Assembly: GCA_023935145.1 (NCBI GenBank) | Contig: CM043705.1 | Span: 51,964,084 to 52,028,083 of the forward strand | Direction of reading: 5' to 3' | DNA length: 64,000 nucleotides | DNA from: Bretschneidera sinensis | Lineage: Eukaryota; Streptophyta; Magnoliopsida; Brassicales; Akaniaceae | Shown: positions 53,573 to 64,000 of the stretch, in pieces | Numbering within the stretch: the first letter of the stretch is position 1 | Layout of the letters: each line of letters begins with the position of its first letter | Position numbers and translations under genes: made by a program | The notes under the pieces: generated by a model | What the model saw: only the letters and a program-made list of their open reading frames with translations | Database searches by the model: none | Told to the model about the DNA's origin: nothing

Positions 53573-54814
53573 TGTTGGGTCTGGCTGAAGACGTTAAACT
53601 TAGCGCTCATGGGAGGCATCCCCACAGCTTATCTTTTCTTTTGTTTATTTATTATTTCGCATTTTTATGATTAATGTTTGTTTCCAGTATTTTTTGTTTT
53701 CCAGTTTTTATTTTTCAGGGACAAAGCGTACTTCAGTTCAAGTTTGGGGGTATGCTATGAGCCATACCAGTCCAGATAGTTCTCCATATCTCAGGTCAGC
53801 TCTTTTCATATTAGTCACACATTGGGGTCAATGTGTAATTTAAGTTTGGGGGTATGGGAGACACATCACACACTTTGTCCTAATTTGTTGTCTTTTCGTC
53901 ATAGAGATAAATGCATGCTCATGTTATCGTGAAATTTTGGTTGATCTAAACATTTTCTGTGATGTGATGTCATTGGTGAGCTTAACATTTTGAACACATG
54001 ATCTGGTGATAAATTTTTAAAATTTAGTTACTTACTTTAGACATTTTGAGAATTCACATGTTTGATCTAATCTAACACGAGCACATTAGAACAAATTATG
54101 TGAGGTATGACATGTGATTTTAATGTGTATTTTTTCTTATCTTAACTGAAACTGGATGACTTGTTGGATGAACTCTTGGGCATAAAAAAAAAAATTATCA
54201 ATAAACTTTTCGCTGAGTAACTGGACCTCTTGCCTCAGTAAGCAGTGAGTGTTCACGTCAAAAGGCGGAATTTTGCTTGGTAATATTAAGGTCGGTTTAA
54301 TTTCGTAGCCTTTTTGACTCGAGTTAGTAAGTCCTTAGGGGTGTCTTACACCTAATGCCCTAAAACCACCTGGTTTGGGAGTCATTGACTCAACACTCGT
54401 TACATGGGTCAATTAGAAAGCTTAAGGGAACTAAACATAGCCGTGCCTTATTAAAATAAATAAATAAATAAATACTATGCCTTTTTCGTTCATTTTGATG
54501 GGAAATTCGGTGAATCTTGAGACATGGAGACCTTACACATTGGAGTCACTTGGAAGCTTCATTTCTATATGCTAATTCACTTTACACAGTGTCAGACTTG
54601 TGATGCCTTAACCTGCCTTTTGCAAGTAATCAGATTTTAACATTTCTATTCATTGCGAAGATGAGTTTATCTTTTTAAGCTTGCTCATGAATGAATATCA
54701 TGGTGATGTGTGTTCCTTAAATTTTTGGATACCATGAGTGATGAACTTATCTTTATGTTCTTTGTTTTTCATTGAGTCTTTTATTTTGTTTTGCTAAGGG
54801 ACTAGCAAAATATA
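53573..54814 (+). promoter_or_regulatory. structured 3' untranslated region of D
   Basis: The GTCTGGCTGAAGACGT block begins 6 nt after the stop (53579). AGTTTGGGGG motifs are at about 53741 and 53843 with the CACATT/AATGTG hairpin between them, then one TGAGTAACTGGACCTCTTGC block (54211-54268). The hairpin block is at 54301-54430, where GGTGTCTTACACC keeps its stem with a shorter loop. Confidence 0.72.
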
Positions 54815-54828
54815 AGTTTGGGGGTATT
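54815..54828 (+). other. polypurine tract of element D
   Basis: AGTTTGGGGGTATT directly precedes the 3' LTR. Confidence 0.82.
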
Positions 54829-56075
54829 TGATGAGTCTTAAATATTGCATATTTTAGACCCTTAACTTATATTTGTTATGCTCTTAGTTAGTAGTATTTC
54901 ACTTTATTTTACATCTTTCTTGTGTTTTGTGTATTTTTACAGGTTTGTGGAGAAAATAAAGCATTTCAGGAGATATGAAGCTTCTGGAGACATTGCAATC
55001 GATCGCACGAGATATGCGCTCGAGCGCACCTGCCTACGAACGAGCGCATGGTCAACATCCCACATCGAAATATTTGAAGTTTAGTGCATCTACGATCGAT
55101 CGTAGCAGACAAGCGATCGAGTGCACATGAGATCGTGCGCACAAGACATGCGATCGATCGTACCTGCGATCGATCGCACCACACTGCGATCGAGCGCACA
55201 CGGGCAGTATCCCACATCGAATCTGCAACCCATATTGCTCCGGGTCTTCCCCTATATAAACACCATCTGGCTTCATCATTCAGTGTACAATTCCTGAGCC
55301 ACTTTGGTGTTTACCGGTGGACTTCCGCCAGCATTTTGGTGGATCCCGAAGGCATTGCTACCACGAGGGGAAGCGCCGCCCGTCAGCGAGTGAAATTTTT
55401 CCCATATAAAGTTGTTTATTTATTTCTTTATATTCAGTTATTTTAGTTTAAATGTTTAGCACTTTTTATTATAGTTTTATAGTTATGAGTAGCTAGACTC
55501 TTCAACTAAGGTTGAAGATGAAGCCCCGCCGTTGTTTGGCGTAGTAGTTCAGATTTGCTTGTACAAATCTGACAATTTTTAGTATAAATGTTCTGTCAAT
55601 TATTTGAGTTAATCTTATAATTGATTGAGTTTAAATTGTCTGTTGGATTTTCTTTGTGTTTCATCTAATGGATACATTGAATGCTTTTCGATTAAATTGG
55701 ATTCCCTTTGTGATTTGTTAAGAGCGGATACATTGGGTGCTTTTGGTTTAGTTGGGATATTCTTTGTTTTTTGTCTTATAGTTGGATTCATGGAATGTTT
55801 TGATAGGCTATATTTTTAGAACATGTATGCTTAACTTCGGTGGGGTGGATTCGGAAACCTTAGTGCTTTTTATTATTAGTTTTAAAATCAACTTAGTTTA
55901 GTTTTAATTTATTTTGCAATATCATTCTGAAATTTGGAACTAGGTTAAGATAGAGTTAATTTAGATTAAAAATTATATTTTCACAACGCAATTCCCTGTG
56001 GATTCGACCTCGCACTTGCACAACGCTATACTGCAAACGACTCGTGCGCTTGCGAGTAATTTAAAACTCACAACA
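54829..56075 (+). repeat. 3' LTR of element D
   Basis: 1247 bp, the same length as the 5' LTR. Array at 54993-55204 with an extra USE at 55057-55067. Confidence 0.93.
55209..55261 (+). promoter_or_regulatory. USE plus TATA in the 3' LTR of D
   Basis: ATCCCACATCG (55209-55219) is followed, after 33 nt, by TATATAAAC from 55253. Confidence 0.7.
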
Positions 56076-57533
56076 CTTAGACCAAAGAATCACACAATAA
56101 TAGGAACTAAGTGGGTATATAGAAACAAAATGGATGAAAGTGGAATAGTAACTAGTATGGCTTAGACTAGTTGCTAAGGGATATACTCAAGAAGAATAAA
56201 TAGATTTTGATGAGGCTTATTCTCCTGTAGCTAGATTAGAAGTCATTCGTATGTTATTGGCCTTTGCATGCTTTAATAAATTTAAACTATTTCAAATGGA
56301 TATAAAAAGTACATTTTTAAATGGTTTTATAGAAGAAGAGGTGTATGTTGAGCAACTTCTTGGATTTGAAAATCCTAGTCTTCCAAATTATGTCTATAAG
56401 CTTTCTAAAGCTCTCTATGGGTTGAAGCAAGCTCCAAGAGCATGGTATGAAAGACTAAGTAAGTTTTTGCTTGAAAATGGTTTTACAAGAGCAAAAATAG
56501 ACACAACTTTCTTCACAAAAACTCATAAAAATGACACATTACTAGTCCAAATATATGTTGATGATATTATATTTGGTGCTACTAATGAATCTATGTGTCA
56601 AGAGTTTGCTAAGTGTATGCAAGGTGAATTTGAAATGAGCATTATGTGAGAGCTTACCTACTTTCTTGGACTTCAAATCAAACAATTGAAAGAAGGCATC
56701 TTCATAAATCAATTAAAGTACACCAATGACTTATTAAAGAGGTTTGAAATCGAAAGCTCAAAGTCAATTGGCACTTCTATGAGTACTTCTACAAAACTTG
56801 ACCTAGATGAGGAAGGTAAGTGTGCAAATACTAAAATTTATAGAAGCTTGATATGAGCTTTACTTGTAGCATGATATGAGCTTTACTTTATCTAACTACA
56901 AGTAGACCTAATATAATGTTCAGTGTATGCATGTGTGCTAGATTTCAAGCTAATCCTACGGAATTACATGTAATTTTTGTAAAAAGAATCATAAGATATT
57001 TACAAGGCACTCAAAACCTAGGGTTATAGTATTCCAAAAAATCTACTTTTGAGCTTGTGGGATATTCGAATGTTGATTTTGTGGGTTATAGGCTAGATAG
57101 AAAAAGCACTAATGAAACATACCAATTTTTAGGTACAATATTAACCTCTTGGTTTTCCAAGAAACAAAATTCAGTTGCGCTATCAACCATCGAAACGGAA
57201 TATATAGTAGCTGGAAGTTTTTGTGCACAAGTGTTGTGGATGAAACAACAATTAGAAGACTATGACATGAACTTTAAAGATATACCAATTCATTATGATA
57301 ACACTAGTACTATCAACTTGACTAAAAACCCTATTAAACATTCTAGAACCAAACAAGTAGAAAATAGACATCATTTTATAAGAGATCATGCTAAAAAAGA
57401 TGATATTAGATTAGAATTCATACCTTCAAATGACCAAATAACTGACATTCTTACTAAGCCCTTGAACGAAGATAGCTTTAGCAAGATTAGACTATTAATG
57501 GGATTAACAAATTATGAAACTATGTGTGTTTGA
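56076..57533 (+). pseudogene. RT and RNase H of element E
   Basis: Copia RT resumes with RPKNHTIIGTKWVYRNKMDE. A 132-codon open part (56251-56649) follows with FQMDIKSTFLNG, LYGLKQAPRAWYE and the catalytic YVDD (near 56560). Stops interrupt at 56647 and repeatedly to 57056. RNase H (57057-57533) has SWFSKKQNSVALSTIETEY and HHFIRDHAKKDDI, ending LTNYETMCV. The family order (RNase H last, integrase before RT) confirms copia. Confidence 0.86.
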
Positions 57534-57684
57534 TTGCATCTACATTTCATCATATGCATATTTGACATCTAGTGAATGAGTATTAACTCTCATATAATAT
57601 ATTTCTCATTCAAGATGACATAGATAAATAATTTTTTGCTAAAATTCCAAGTTAGATCTCAAAATCTTATGTTTTGTAAAAACT

Positions 57685-58170
57685 CCATTCGACTAGTATT
57701 TTGATCCAATCGACTGGTGTCTCTCTATCCAGTTACCTAGTCGACTAGTAGAGTCAATCTAGTCGACCGGTAACTCACTGCCTATTTCACCAGTCGACTG
57801 GTAACTCACTGCTCAGTTCACCAGTCGACTAGTACAAGGATACAATTAACTAGTATCACACGAGAAGCTTAAAGCCAAAAATTTGAAATTTCTTTTAATA
57901 AGCCCAATTGACTAGTAAGGTCAATACAATTGACTAGTATCTCACTGACCAATTTTTCAGTCGATTGGTACCCTGACCCAATCGACTAGTACCACAAGAA
58001 AATACTTGAAGCCAAAAATTTAAAATTCTCCTAGACAACCCAGTCGACTAGTAGGGTACATCTAGTCGACTGGTGTCTTACTGCCAGCTTACCCAGTCGA
58101 CTGGTATCTTGACCTAGTCGACTAGTATGTCGAAATGTCCCCAAATTATAAAGGACTCAGTCGACTGGTA
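57685..58170 (+). promoter_or_regulatory. TCGA-centred palindrome array before the env-position ORF of E
   Basis: About 15 copies related to the perfect palindrome ACCAGTCGACTGGT (for example 57789-57802); many are decayed to GACTAGT or GATTGGT. The same motif forms the LTR array of E (40027-40192 and its 3' copy about 60675-60855). Confidence 0.7.
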
Positions 58171-58179
58171 TTGCGATTC

Positions 58180-58188
58180 TATAAATAA
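58180..58188 (+). promoter_or_regulatory. TATA-like box for the env-position ORF of E
   Basis: TATAAATAA lies 10 bp after the last palindrome and about 190 bp before the ATG at 58376. The order repeats that of the LTR. Confidence 0.5.
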
Positions 58189-58375
58189 TCGCTTCATTTT
58201 TTCACAGGGTTTATGCCATTTCTGACAAACCCTAGCTTTCTTTCTCTAAAAATCTTTGATTTGAGACCAAAATCCCTTGAGATAAAATCCATAGAACCTT
58301 CAATCTTGCCTCAAATAACATATTTTTCAACTTTTCATGGTTGAAACATCCTAATTTCCCAAAACCTCTCTCCAA

Positions 58376-59600
58376 ATGAGTAAAACCCACAGTTGCCAGA
58401 CCTCACACACCCACAAGGCCTCGTTCTAATAAGTCATCGGCACAAGATACCAAGGGAAAAGGGATAGCTGGTTCCTCGAGCAAGCAGGCAAGGATCAAGC
58501 TCGATGAGTCATTCTTCTAGAACCCCGCCGCCAATAGAAGGTATACCTCTGTCATTCGCCATAAGAAAGTCATAACGGTTAGATTCGTCGATTTTGATTT
58601 TATCTGTCATGCAAATTTGGACATATTTCCCGCTTTTAAGGCTATTCACCTAACACCCCATTGTAAACATCCACCAAAAATACTACCCTCACCTCATCCA
58701 TTAATTCTATACCAACCTGGTCAAACTTTGTCCATTAGCTCTTCGATTTAAGACCACGGTCATGGGGATAGAATCTGAAGTTAACACTGACCTCTTGGTT
58801 AACCTACTGAGAATCCCCGTGGGAAGGGTCCAGTGGAGTCTAGATGGATGGCTAGACAATTTTGACTATGTGGAGGCTTGTCTAATAGTTAGGGGCGATC
58901 TTAACTATGTATTTTGACCCACTACATTTTACTAATGTAGTGACATGCCCCTTGATTCAAAATTGTTCAATCTCATAGTGAGTTGGACCATCCACTCTAG
59001 ACTCGAGAGTCGGGGTTATATGTCTAAACTAGACATAATATTGATCTGGTGTCTCAAAACTGGACACCATTTCAATATTTGCCCATTCTTGCTTACCAAT
59101 ATGTTAAATAACGAAGCACAAGAATCTGGATGCCTCCCATACGGGATGCTCATCACCTTGATCCTCCAGCACTTCCACGCCCCCTGCCTGCCTCTGAAGC
59201 CCATGATATCAACCCCAAAGACATTATTAATGTTTCTTATCTGAAAGAGATGGGGTGCACGGTCCGGGATGGCATGGTCTATTCCAAGGCTGGGAAGAAT
59301 ATTTGGATCGGTGATGACGACAACAGCAATGAGAACGATGAGATGTCTGATGATATAACTCCTCCCACTACCATAGACACTGACCCTAGTACACAATATG
59401 CTCGACATGGTAGCTATGGTGCTAGTCAGGCTGGGCACAATGATGTCTTATAGGCTATTGCGAGCCTCCAATTATCCATGCAGTTGGGCTTCCAGAGGTT
59501 GAGCTTTTCTGTCGACCAGAGCTTCCATTTGGTGCGGACTGGTATTGAGCACATGTGTCACGATACCAGCACCCCCAGGGATGACTTTGACTTACTCTGA
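58376..59600 (+). pseudogene. env-position ORF of element E, broken
   Basis: Several stops and frameshifts. Readable pieces include a Ser/Lys-rich start (QDTKGKGIAGSSSKQAR) and FVDFDFICHANLDIFPAF. Next is VTCPLDSKLFNLIVSW, then LDIILIWCLKTGHHFNICPF with LPYGMLITLILQHF, and an acidic end (59130-59453). This pattern again looks like the putative-plant-transposon-protein family, as in element B. No membrane segment is apparent. The intact ancestor was probably about 400 residues. Confidence 0.6.
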
Positions 59601-60344
59601 TAGCACTCAGAATGCTCGTTGGCAGAGATTCGAGATCTCTTCCTGGACAACTCTGACTCCTCTGCTCGCTGAGCCTTTTGTATTTATCATTTATGTTATT
59701 TATGTATAGCTCTATGGATATTTTAGCACGAACATTTCTTTTCTTTACATACATTCATATGCTTGTAGTTGATTTACAAACAGCTTTCTTAAACTTATGA
59801 TTTTTATATAGATGCTTACTTATCAGTTATTTAGCTTTTAACTCATATACATGCTTTACTTTGAAGCTATATGGTTGCTTAGTTTAAGCACTTTTTGCTC
59901 ATCTATATGCTTTAACTGTTCAAGCTTATGTGCAAACATTTTATTCTTCTCGGGAAGTCTTCCCAACTTTGAATGATGCCTAGTTTTTGCACACAAGTTT
60001 GTTTATGCCTTATCTTTATGTCTATGGTGATTAAATTTCTTATTTTTCAAGTTTACACCCCTTGTTCTGTTGTTGTCAAAATAGGGGAGAAAAAGAGAAA
60101 AATTTGTTGTAAAGCGTTTGTAAACTAAGATAGTATAAATTTAGGGGAACATTGCTCCGAACATGTTGTAAAGTGTAAAATAGTCTTACTTTCTTTGTTG
60201 GGATTGAAATTACTATATTAAAACTGTATTTGAATGCTTACAGGTTAGTTTTTATCAGAAAAACATAGAAACTCTATCTAATTTTTTCAAAAAACAAACA
60301 TTTAGTTCTTAAAACTATTTTTTCTCTCCTTAGTTTTTCATCAT
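59601..60344 (+). other. 3' untranslated region of element E
   Basis: AT-rich with repeated CTTTTTGCTCAT-like words. A purine-rich run ATAGGGGAGAAAAAGAGA at about 60080-60100 looks like an extra polypurine tract, a feature reported for Sireviruses. Confidence 0.55.
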
Positions 60345-60357
60345 AAAAAATGGGGAT
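60345..60357 (+). other. polypurine tract of element E
   Basis: AAAAAATGGGGAT lies immediately before the 3' LTR. Confidence 0.75.
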
Positions 60358-60359
60358 AT

Positions 60360-61512
60360 TGTTGACCCGTTTTTTATTTTAATAATGACAAAACACTACT
60401 TAAATTGCACTAACAGTTTTATCTAAGTATTTAAGCGGTAAAAGCATCTTATTCAGAAATAAGATGCAAGAACTCAACACGTTCAGACACCAAAAGAAGA
60501 TAAAAGATCTAGAATAGGCACTAAGGTAATTGAATCACTTCGTAAATCTCTAAATTCAACTACTTAGCTTGATCTATGGCTCAATTTACAAAAGACTTTG
60601 AAAAAAGCTAAAATATAAAAAGTTTCTAAGTTAAAAAACTGTTTTGAAACATGAAAATTGGGTTGAAGGACAACTCAGTTAACTGAGAAATGGGACAGTA
60701 AGTTTCCAGTCGATTGGTACTAAGGACCCAGTTGACTGGTAACTTCACCAAGTTGACTGGTCCTATGACGGTCGACTAGTACTCTCCCTAAGCCTAAAAG
60801 TGAAGATTTTTCACTTAACACAGTCAACTAGTACAAGGACCCAATAGACTGGTAATTCGAAAATATGACCGTTTAAGATGTAGAACTTAAGCATTTAATG
60901 CCCTAAACCTACCAAGTCAATGTCAAATGACCATATTGATTCAAGACTATATAAACCCACTTCAATGAGCATTTAAACAAGGAAGATAACACATTCAATT
61001 CATGATATAGCTCATTAATTCTCAAAAGTTTTGAAAATTCATTGTGAGCCATTTTCAAGCTTGTTCTTGAAAGAGAGATATTATTCATTTGTAAAAGCAT
61101 TCATTGTTATCTCTCTAACATTTACTTTACAGTTAATATAATTCATTGTAAAGGGAAAGAGTTAGTGTAGCTCTTAAAGTGTTTAGGATTAAACACTTCG
61201 CTTGTAACTTCCATGAGGAAGATATTGTTTGTAAGGTTTGTGCAACACCCGTGAAGTTGTTCGACTAACGATTAGTGGATTACTTCAAAGAGGTTCCTTG
61301 AAGTGAGTGGATGTAGGGTCAGAGAGATTCCGATATTGTCGAACCACTATAAACGGAGTTTATATTTTCTCTTCCTTAACTCCTTTATTTTCAAGCATAT
61401 TATTTGATTGTGTGCATTGCTCATCAAACTATTTTAAAAACTAGCAAGTTAATTAGCAAAAAGTTTTTAAAACCCAATTCAGCCCCCTCTTGGGTTTGAA
61501 CCTCGGTTTACA
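60360..61512 (+). repeat. 3' LTR of element E
   Basis: 1153 bp. Palindrome array about 60675-60855 and TATA box TATATAAAC at 60948. It diverges visibly from the 5' LTR, so E is older than B, C and D. Confidence 0.92.
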
Positions 61513-61683
61513 GTTATCGAGCTTGAGCCAAGCGGAGCTTGAACCATAAAAAAATTGATCGAGCTTGAGCTCGAGTCTAATTTTTGAGCTCGATTCGAAC
61601 TCGAGCTATAGTATGTTCATTTTAAGTCTATCTGAACCCGAATATTTTAGTATTTGGGTTTAGCTCGGCTCAGATCCACCCCT

Positions 61684-62443
61684 ATTCACCGTCCTCTGCC
61701 CAACCAACCACTTTTATGTGCCCGCTCATACGAATTGAGGGGAACTGACTTTAAATCTACTTTTTCCCAATGAGGATTGATGCAAATCTCCTACCCCAAT
61801 GAACCGAAAATGGAAAGAAAAACCAACCGTTCAATCGCGGAGATGAGATTCATCTGAAATCCATCGTACGTGGCCTCACATGCTGACGGGCCGCGCATGG
61901 GCTTGGATTCCGATCAGTGTTCACCAACGCAGGGGAGAGAGAGAAACATGCGTTTTGTCAAAAAAATTCATACTTTGTTAATGTAACAGGAGGTATTTTG
62001 GTCGAAAAAAAATTGATGGTGCAACCCTAATTGTTAATTTAAAATTTTAATGATATGACCTAAGATCTTAGTTTCTCAATATCACCAAACTGTAGATAAC
62101 TGTACCCAACTAAAGAGGATATTTTCATGTGTGAATAAGTTGGGTTCAACTATCTTTATTAAATTTTTGTTTTATAAAAAAAGCCCAACACAGAAAAAAG
62201 GTACATGGGAATTGTGGTCGGGCATCAATCATATAAGTAGGTTGTGAAATAAAACAAATACAGAAAAGAACAAAAACATCCCAAAACAAGAAAATCAATC
62301 TATATATCCTTCTTAATCCATTTTCAGTCTGTGTCTTGGTTTCTGCTTAGTAGTCGATTTCTCTCTTCCTAATTCCCTGAAACCCAAAACAAGTTTTCTT
62401 TACTAGAGATTAATGCAAGCTCTCATATATTGAGAAATTAACC
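61684..62443 (+). promoter_or_regulatory. promoter region of the beta-glucosidase gene
   Basis: No other gene is seen here. A possible TATA box, CTATATATCC, is at about 62300, roughly 140 bp before the ATG. CAAATACAG and a CT-rich leader (TTTCTCTCTTCC) follow. Confidence 0.45.
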
Positions 62444-62578
62444 ATGTTGTTGAGAGAAGGCATTGCTTTGATAGCAGTTCTGGTGGTGATTTTTGGGATC
62501 AAGACATGCATGTCAGAGATTTATAGAGGGAGTTTTCCAAAGGGTTTTGTTTTTGGAACTGCCTCTTCTGCTTTCCAG
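62444..62578 (+). CDS. GH1 beta-glucosidase, exon 1 (BGLU40-like)
   Basis: The 45-codon exon starts with a signal peptide (hydrophobic IALIAVLVVIFGIKTC, likely cut after CMS), followed by the family 1 N-terminal motif FPKGFVFGTASSAFQ. The donor is CAG|GTTTGG. The enzyme class hydrolyses beta-glucosides in the apoplast or vacuole by a retaining mechanism; the catalytic Glu residues lie in later exons beyond the window. Exon phase and length match plant GH1 genes. The closest relative I recognise is the Arabidopsis BGLU40 type. Confidence 0.88.
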
Positions 62579-63686
62579 GTTTGGATTTTTTTTTTTTTTT
62601 TTTGGCATGAACATTATTTTCAGTTTTTTTTTTTGTATTTTTTTGGGTTTAAATTGACATTATAGCAAGTATTTTATCTCTACAATTGAATGGCAAAGAA
62701 AAAGCAAACCTGTTCATATCTGTTCCTTGCTGTTGGAATTTGGAATCCAAACCGTCCACTCATTTCTACACTAGTTTTCACGTGATATTTCATTGGATAT
62801 ATATGTTACTCTAGCTAGCTGGTCCTCGACAAGATAGAACGGTGAAATAATGATGGCACAGAACAAAATTAAATTAAAGCAATATTATTTGTGGTATAAT
62901 AATAAATCCATTTTCCTCTTCATCTGGATTTTATGGTGTGCGTTTGTTTCAGCTTTTAACTGTGTTTAAAGAGAGATTATAAGATTCATTTTTTTTAAAC
63001 AATTGGACAAATTGTAAATTTGATCATTTTTCATAGGGGTCGGTTACAATTTAGTCTCTAAACTTAGAAAAGTAACAATTAAGTTATTAAACTTAAGAAA
63101 ATTGTAACAATTGAATCCTTCTGGTTAAGGATTACAATTGAATCATTCTGAAAAATTTTGACAAAATCAAACGATTAAATTAAACAATAATCTAGTCAGT
63201 TTTAAATGGAAAGACCAAAGAAAAGAAAAATTATGTGCTATTGATTTTAAAATTAATCAGATTACTGTTTAATTTAACTGTTTGACTTAATCAAAATTGA
63301 TTAAAATGATTCAATTATAATTTTTTTAAAGTTAAAGGATTTAATTATTATTTTTCTAAATTTAGGATTAAATTGTAACTGATCCTTAAGAAAAAGGATA
63401 AATTTGCAATTTGACCAAAACATTAATGCATTTGCAAGGATGTATCAGTAAAAATTCTTACATGATTTTTTTTTTTTTTTTTTTGTCTTCCTTTTCGACA
63501 GTTTTTCTTCTTATATTAAATGATTTAGATTATTCTTTTCTTGGCTATAAAATTACTTAGATTCCGACAACCAATTTTGTCGGATCAACAACTTGTTTAA
63601 AGTTAAATCATTCCCTCTTTTTCATTATATATACTAATTAATTTGTAGCCCCAAAATTTTTTTTTTTTTTATTATTTCCTTTGCAG
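62579..63686 (+). other. intron 1 of the beta-glucosidase gene
   Basis: 1108 bp, donor GTTTGG and acceptor TTTGCAG. It contains a foldback element (63003-63418) and several T runs. Confidence 0.8.
63003..63418. mobile_element. foldback MITE in intron 1
   Basis: A nearly complete inverted repeat with arms of about 200 bp. Left ATTGGACAAATTGTAAATTT and GGTTACAATTTAGTC pair with the complement of right AAATTTGCAATTTGACC and TAAATTGTAACTGATCC. The pairing continues to the centre, where TTTAATTGTTTGA-type words appear on both arms. Identity is about 75-80% by eye. Target duplication is unclear. Confidence 0.65.
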
Positions 63687-63753
63687 TATGAAGGAGCAGT
63701 GAAAGAGGATGGAAGGGGACCAACTGTTTGGGATGTATTTTCACATTCTTCTG
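63687..63753 (+). CDS. GH1 beta-glucosidase, exon 2
   Basis: 67 bp coding [20 protein letters not shown] then Ser-Ser, with the split Gly codon at the end. EGA and GRGPTVWD are conserved in the glycone-binding N-terminal part of GH1. Donor G|GTAATA. Confidence 0.88.
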
Positions 63754-63901
63754 GTAATATATTTTTTTACCGTGAATTATCTTGGAATTTAGCACAAGTC
63801 AACTAAACCGAGTTTTCATTATCTGCTTACCAATAAATTAAGTGTAGGAAATTGAGATGATTAAACGGCTTATTAATTATTTACCTTGCATTGTGCTGCA
63901 G

Positions 63902-63960
63902 GTAAGATAATTGACTTCAGTAATGCTGATGTTGCTGTGGATCAGTATCACCTCTATAAT
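63902..63960 (+). CDS. GH1 beta-glucosidase, exon 3 (gene continues past the window)
   Basis: 59 bp coding KIIDFSNADVAVDQYHLYN, the family motif that normally reads DQYHRY, so Arg is Leu here. Acceptor CTGCAG and donor GTAAGT are canonical. The gene runs beyond 64000. Confidence 0.85.
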
Positions 63961-64000
63961 GTAAGTTCACAAATACCAAACCCCAATCAAACAAACACTT

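Larger units (their letters stand above)
50596..56075 (+). mobile_element. Element D: short non-autonomous Athila with an intact chimeric ORF
   Basis: The element is 5.48 kb, with two 1247-bp LTRs and a perfect target duplication CTTAG (50591-50595 and 56076-56080). Its LTRs, leader and 3' region are closest to element A. The interior has one uninterrupted 538-codon ORF made of the gag zinc knuckle region joined to the RT fingers. Capsid, protease, RT palm, RNase H and integrase are missing. Its clean ends show that it transposed, so enzymes must have come from a related element. Confidence 0.93.
39712..61512 (+). mobile_element. Element E: Sirevirus-like Ty1/copia retrotransposon, degenerate, with nested insertions
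   Basis: LTRs are 39712-40847 and 60360-61512, with a perfect target duplication GTTAT (39707-39711 and 61513-61517). The primer site is TGGTATAAGAGC and the copia order RT then RNase H at the end is seen. A long region after RNase H holds an env-position ORF remnant and several polypurine stretches, as in Sireviruses. Inserted into it are element F, a split LTR (49032-50231) and element D. The zinc knuckle, protease and most of integrase have been lost. Confidence 0.9.
39407..61683. mobile_element. hAT-like non-autonomous element rich in CTCGAG, split by element E
   Basis: With E removed (39712-61512) this is about 475 bp. The left end AAGGCTGGACTCGGACCGAAC resembles the complement of the right end, GGGGTGGATCTGAGCCGAGC. 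Possible 9-bp flanking repeats ATTCATTGT (39398-39406) and ATTCACCGT (61684-61692) match at 7 of 9. The interior is full of GAGCTCGAACTCGAG-type words. It belongs to a widespread type of plant repeat; the superfamily is a guess from the duplication size. Confidence 0.5.

Overview
This is a window of nuclear DNA from a plant, most likely a woody or other repeat-rich eudicot; the species cannot be named from the sequence. The plant origin is clear from two intron-containing plant genes, Ty3/gypsy (Athila and Tat) and Ty1/copia (Sirevirus-like) LTR retrotransposons, and primer-binding sites matching plant tRNA-Asp and tRNA-iMet. Roughly four fifths of the window is nested retrotransposon. The only host genes are a broken CobW-domain GTPase gene on the minus strand (exons scattered from 1619 to 34838) and the first three exons of a GH1 beta-glucosidase on the plus strand (62444 to 63960, running off the edge). 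From memory, the same two families sit close together in Arabidopsis (At1g26520 CobW-like and At1g26560 BGLU40), so the window looks like a small conserved gene block swollen by transposons.

Layout. 1-1132: minus-strand leader and complete 5' LTR of an element leaving the left edge. 1619-1674 and 21440-34838: remains of the CobW gene, split by Athila element A (1675-21439) and Tat element C (22732-34573, 5-bp target duplication CCCAT). Element A carries in its reverse transcriptase the almost intact Athila element B (4443-16112, target duplication CCCAG), with an uninterrupted 1832-codon gag-pol and a 375-codon ORF in the env position. 34839-39406: AT-rich intergenic DNA with small hairpin elements. 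39407-61683: a hAT-like non-autonomous element, split by Sirevirus-like copia element E (39712-61512, target duplication GTTAT). E is itself host to a minus-strand Athila deletion derivative F (41271-48591), an LTR split into opposite halves (49032-50231), and a short non-autonomous Athila D (50596-56075, target duplication CTTAG). 61684-64000: promoter and start of the beta-glucosidase gene, with a foldback MITE in intron 1.

The most interesting signals are regulatory. (1) Athila elements A and D have an LTR promoter that copies a plant U-snRNA promoter: an exact upstream sequence element (ATCCCACATCG) exactly 33 nt before a TATA box in all four LTRs. (2) CpG-rich palindromes centred on TCGA form arrays upstream of TATA boxes in the LTRs, and again before the env-position ORF, in both the Athila element B and the unrelated copia element E. 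This suggests an internal promoter that arose twice. (3) The 3' untranslated regions of four diverged Athila elements share a conserved, hairpin-rich block and three polypurine-tract-like motifs. (4) Element C carries an antisense gene with its own TATA box and probable introns, followed by a 2.1-kb array of alternating 49-bp repeats.
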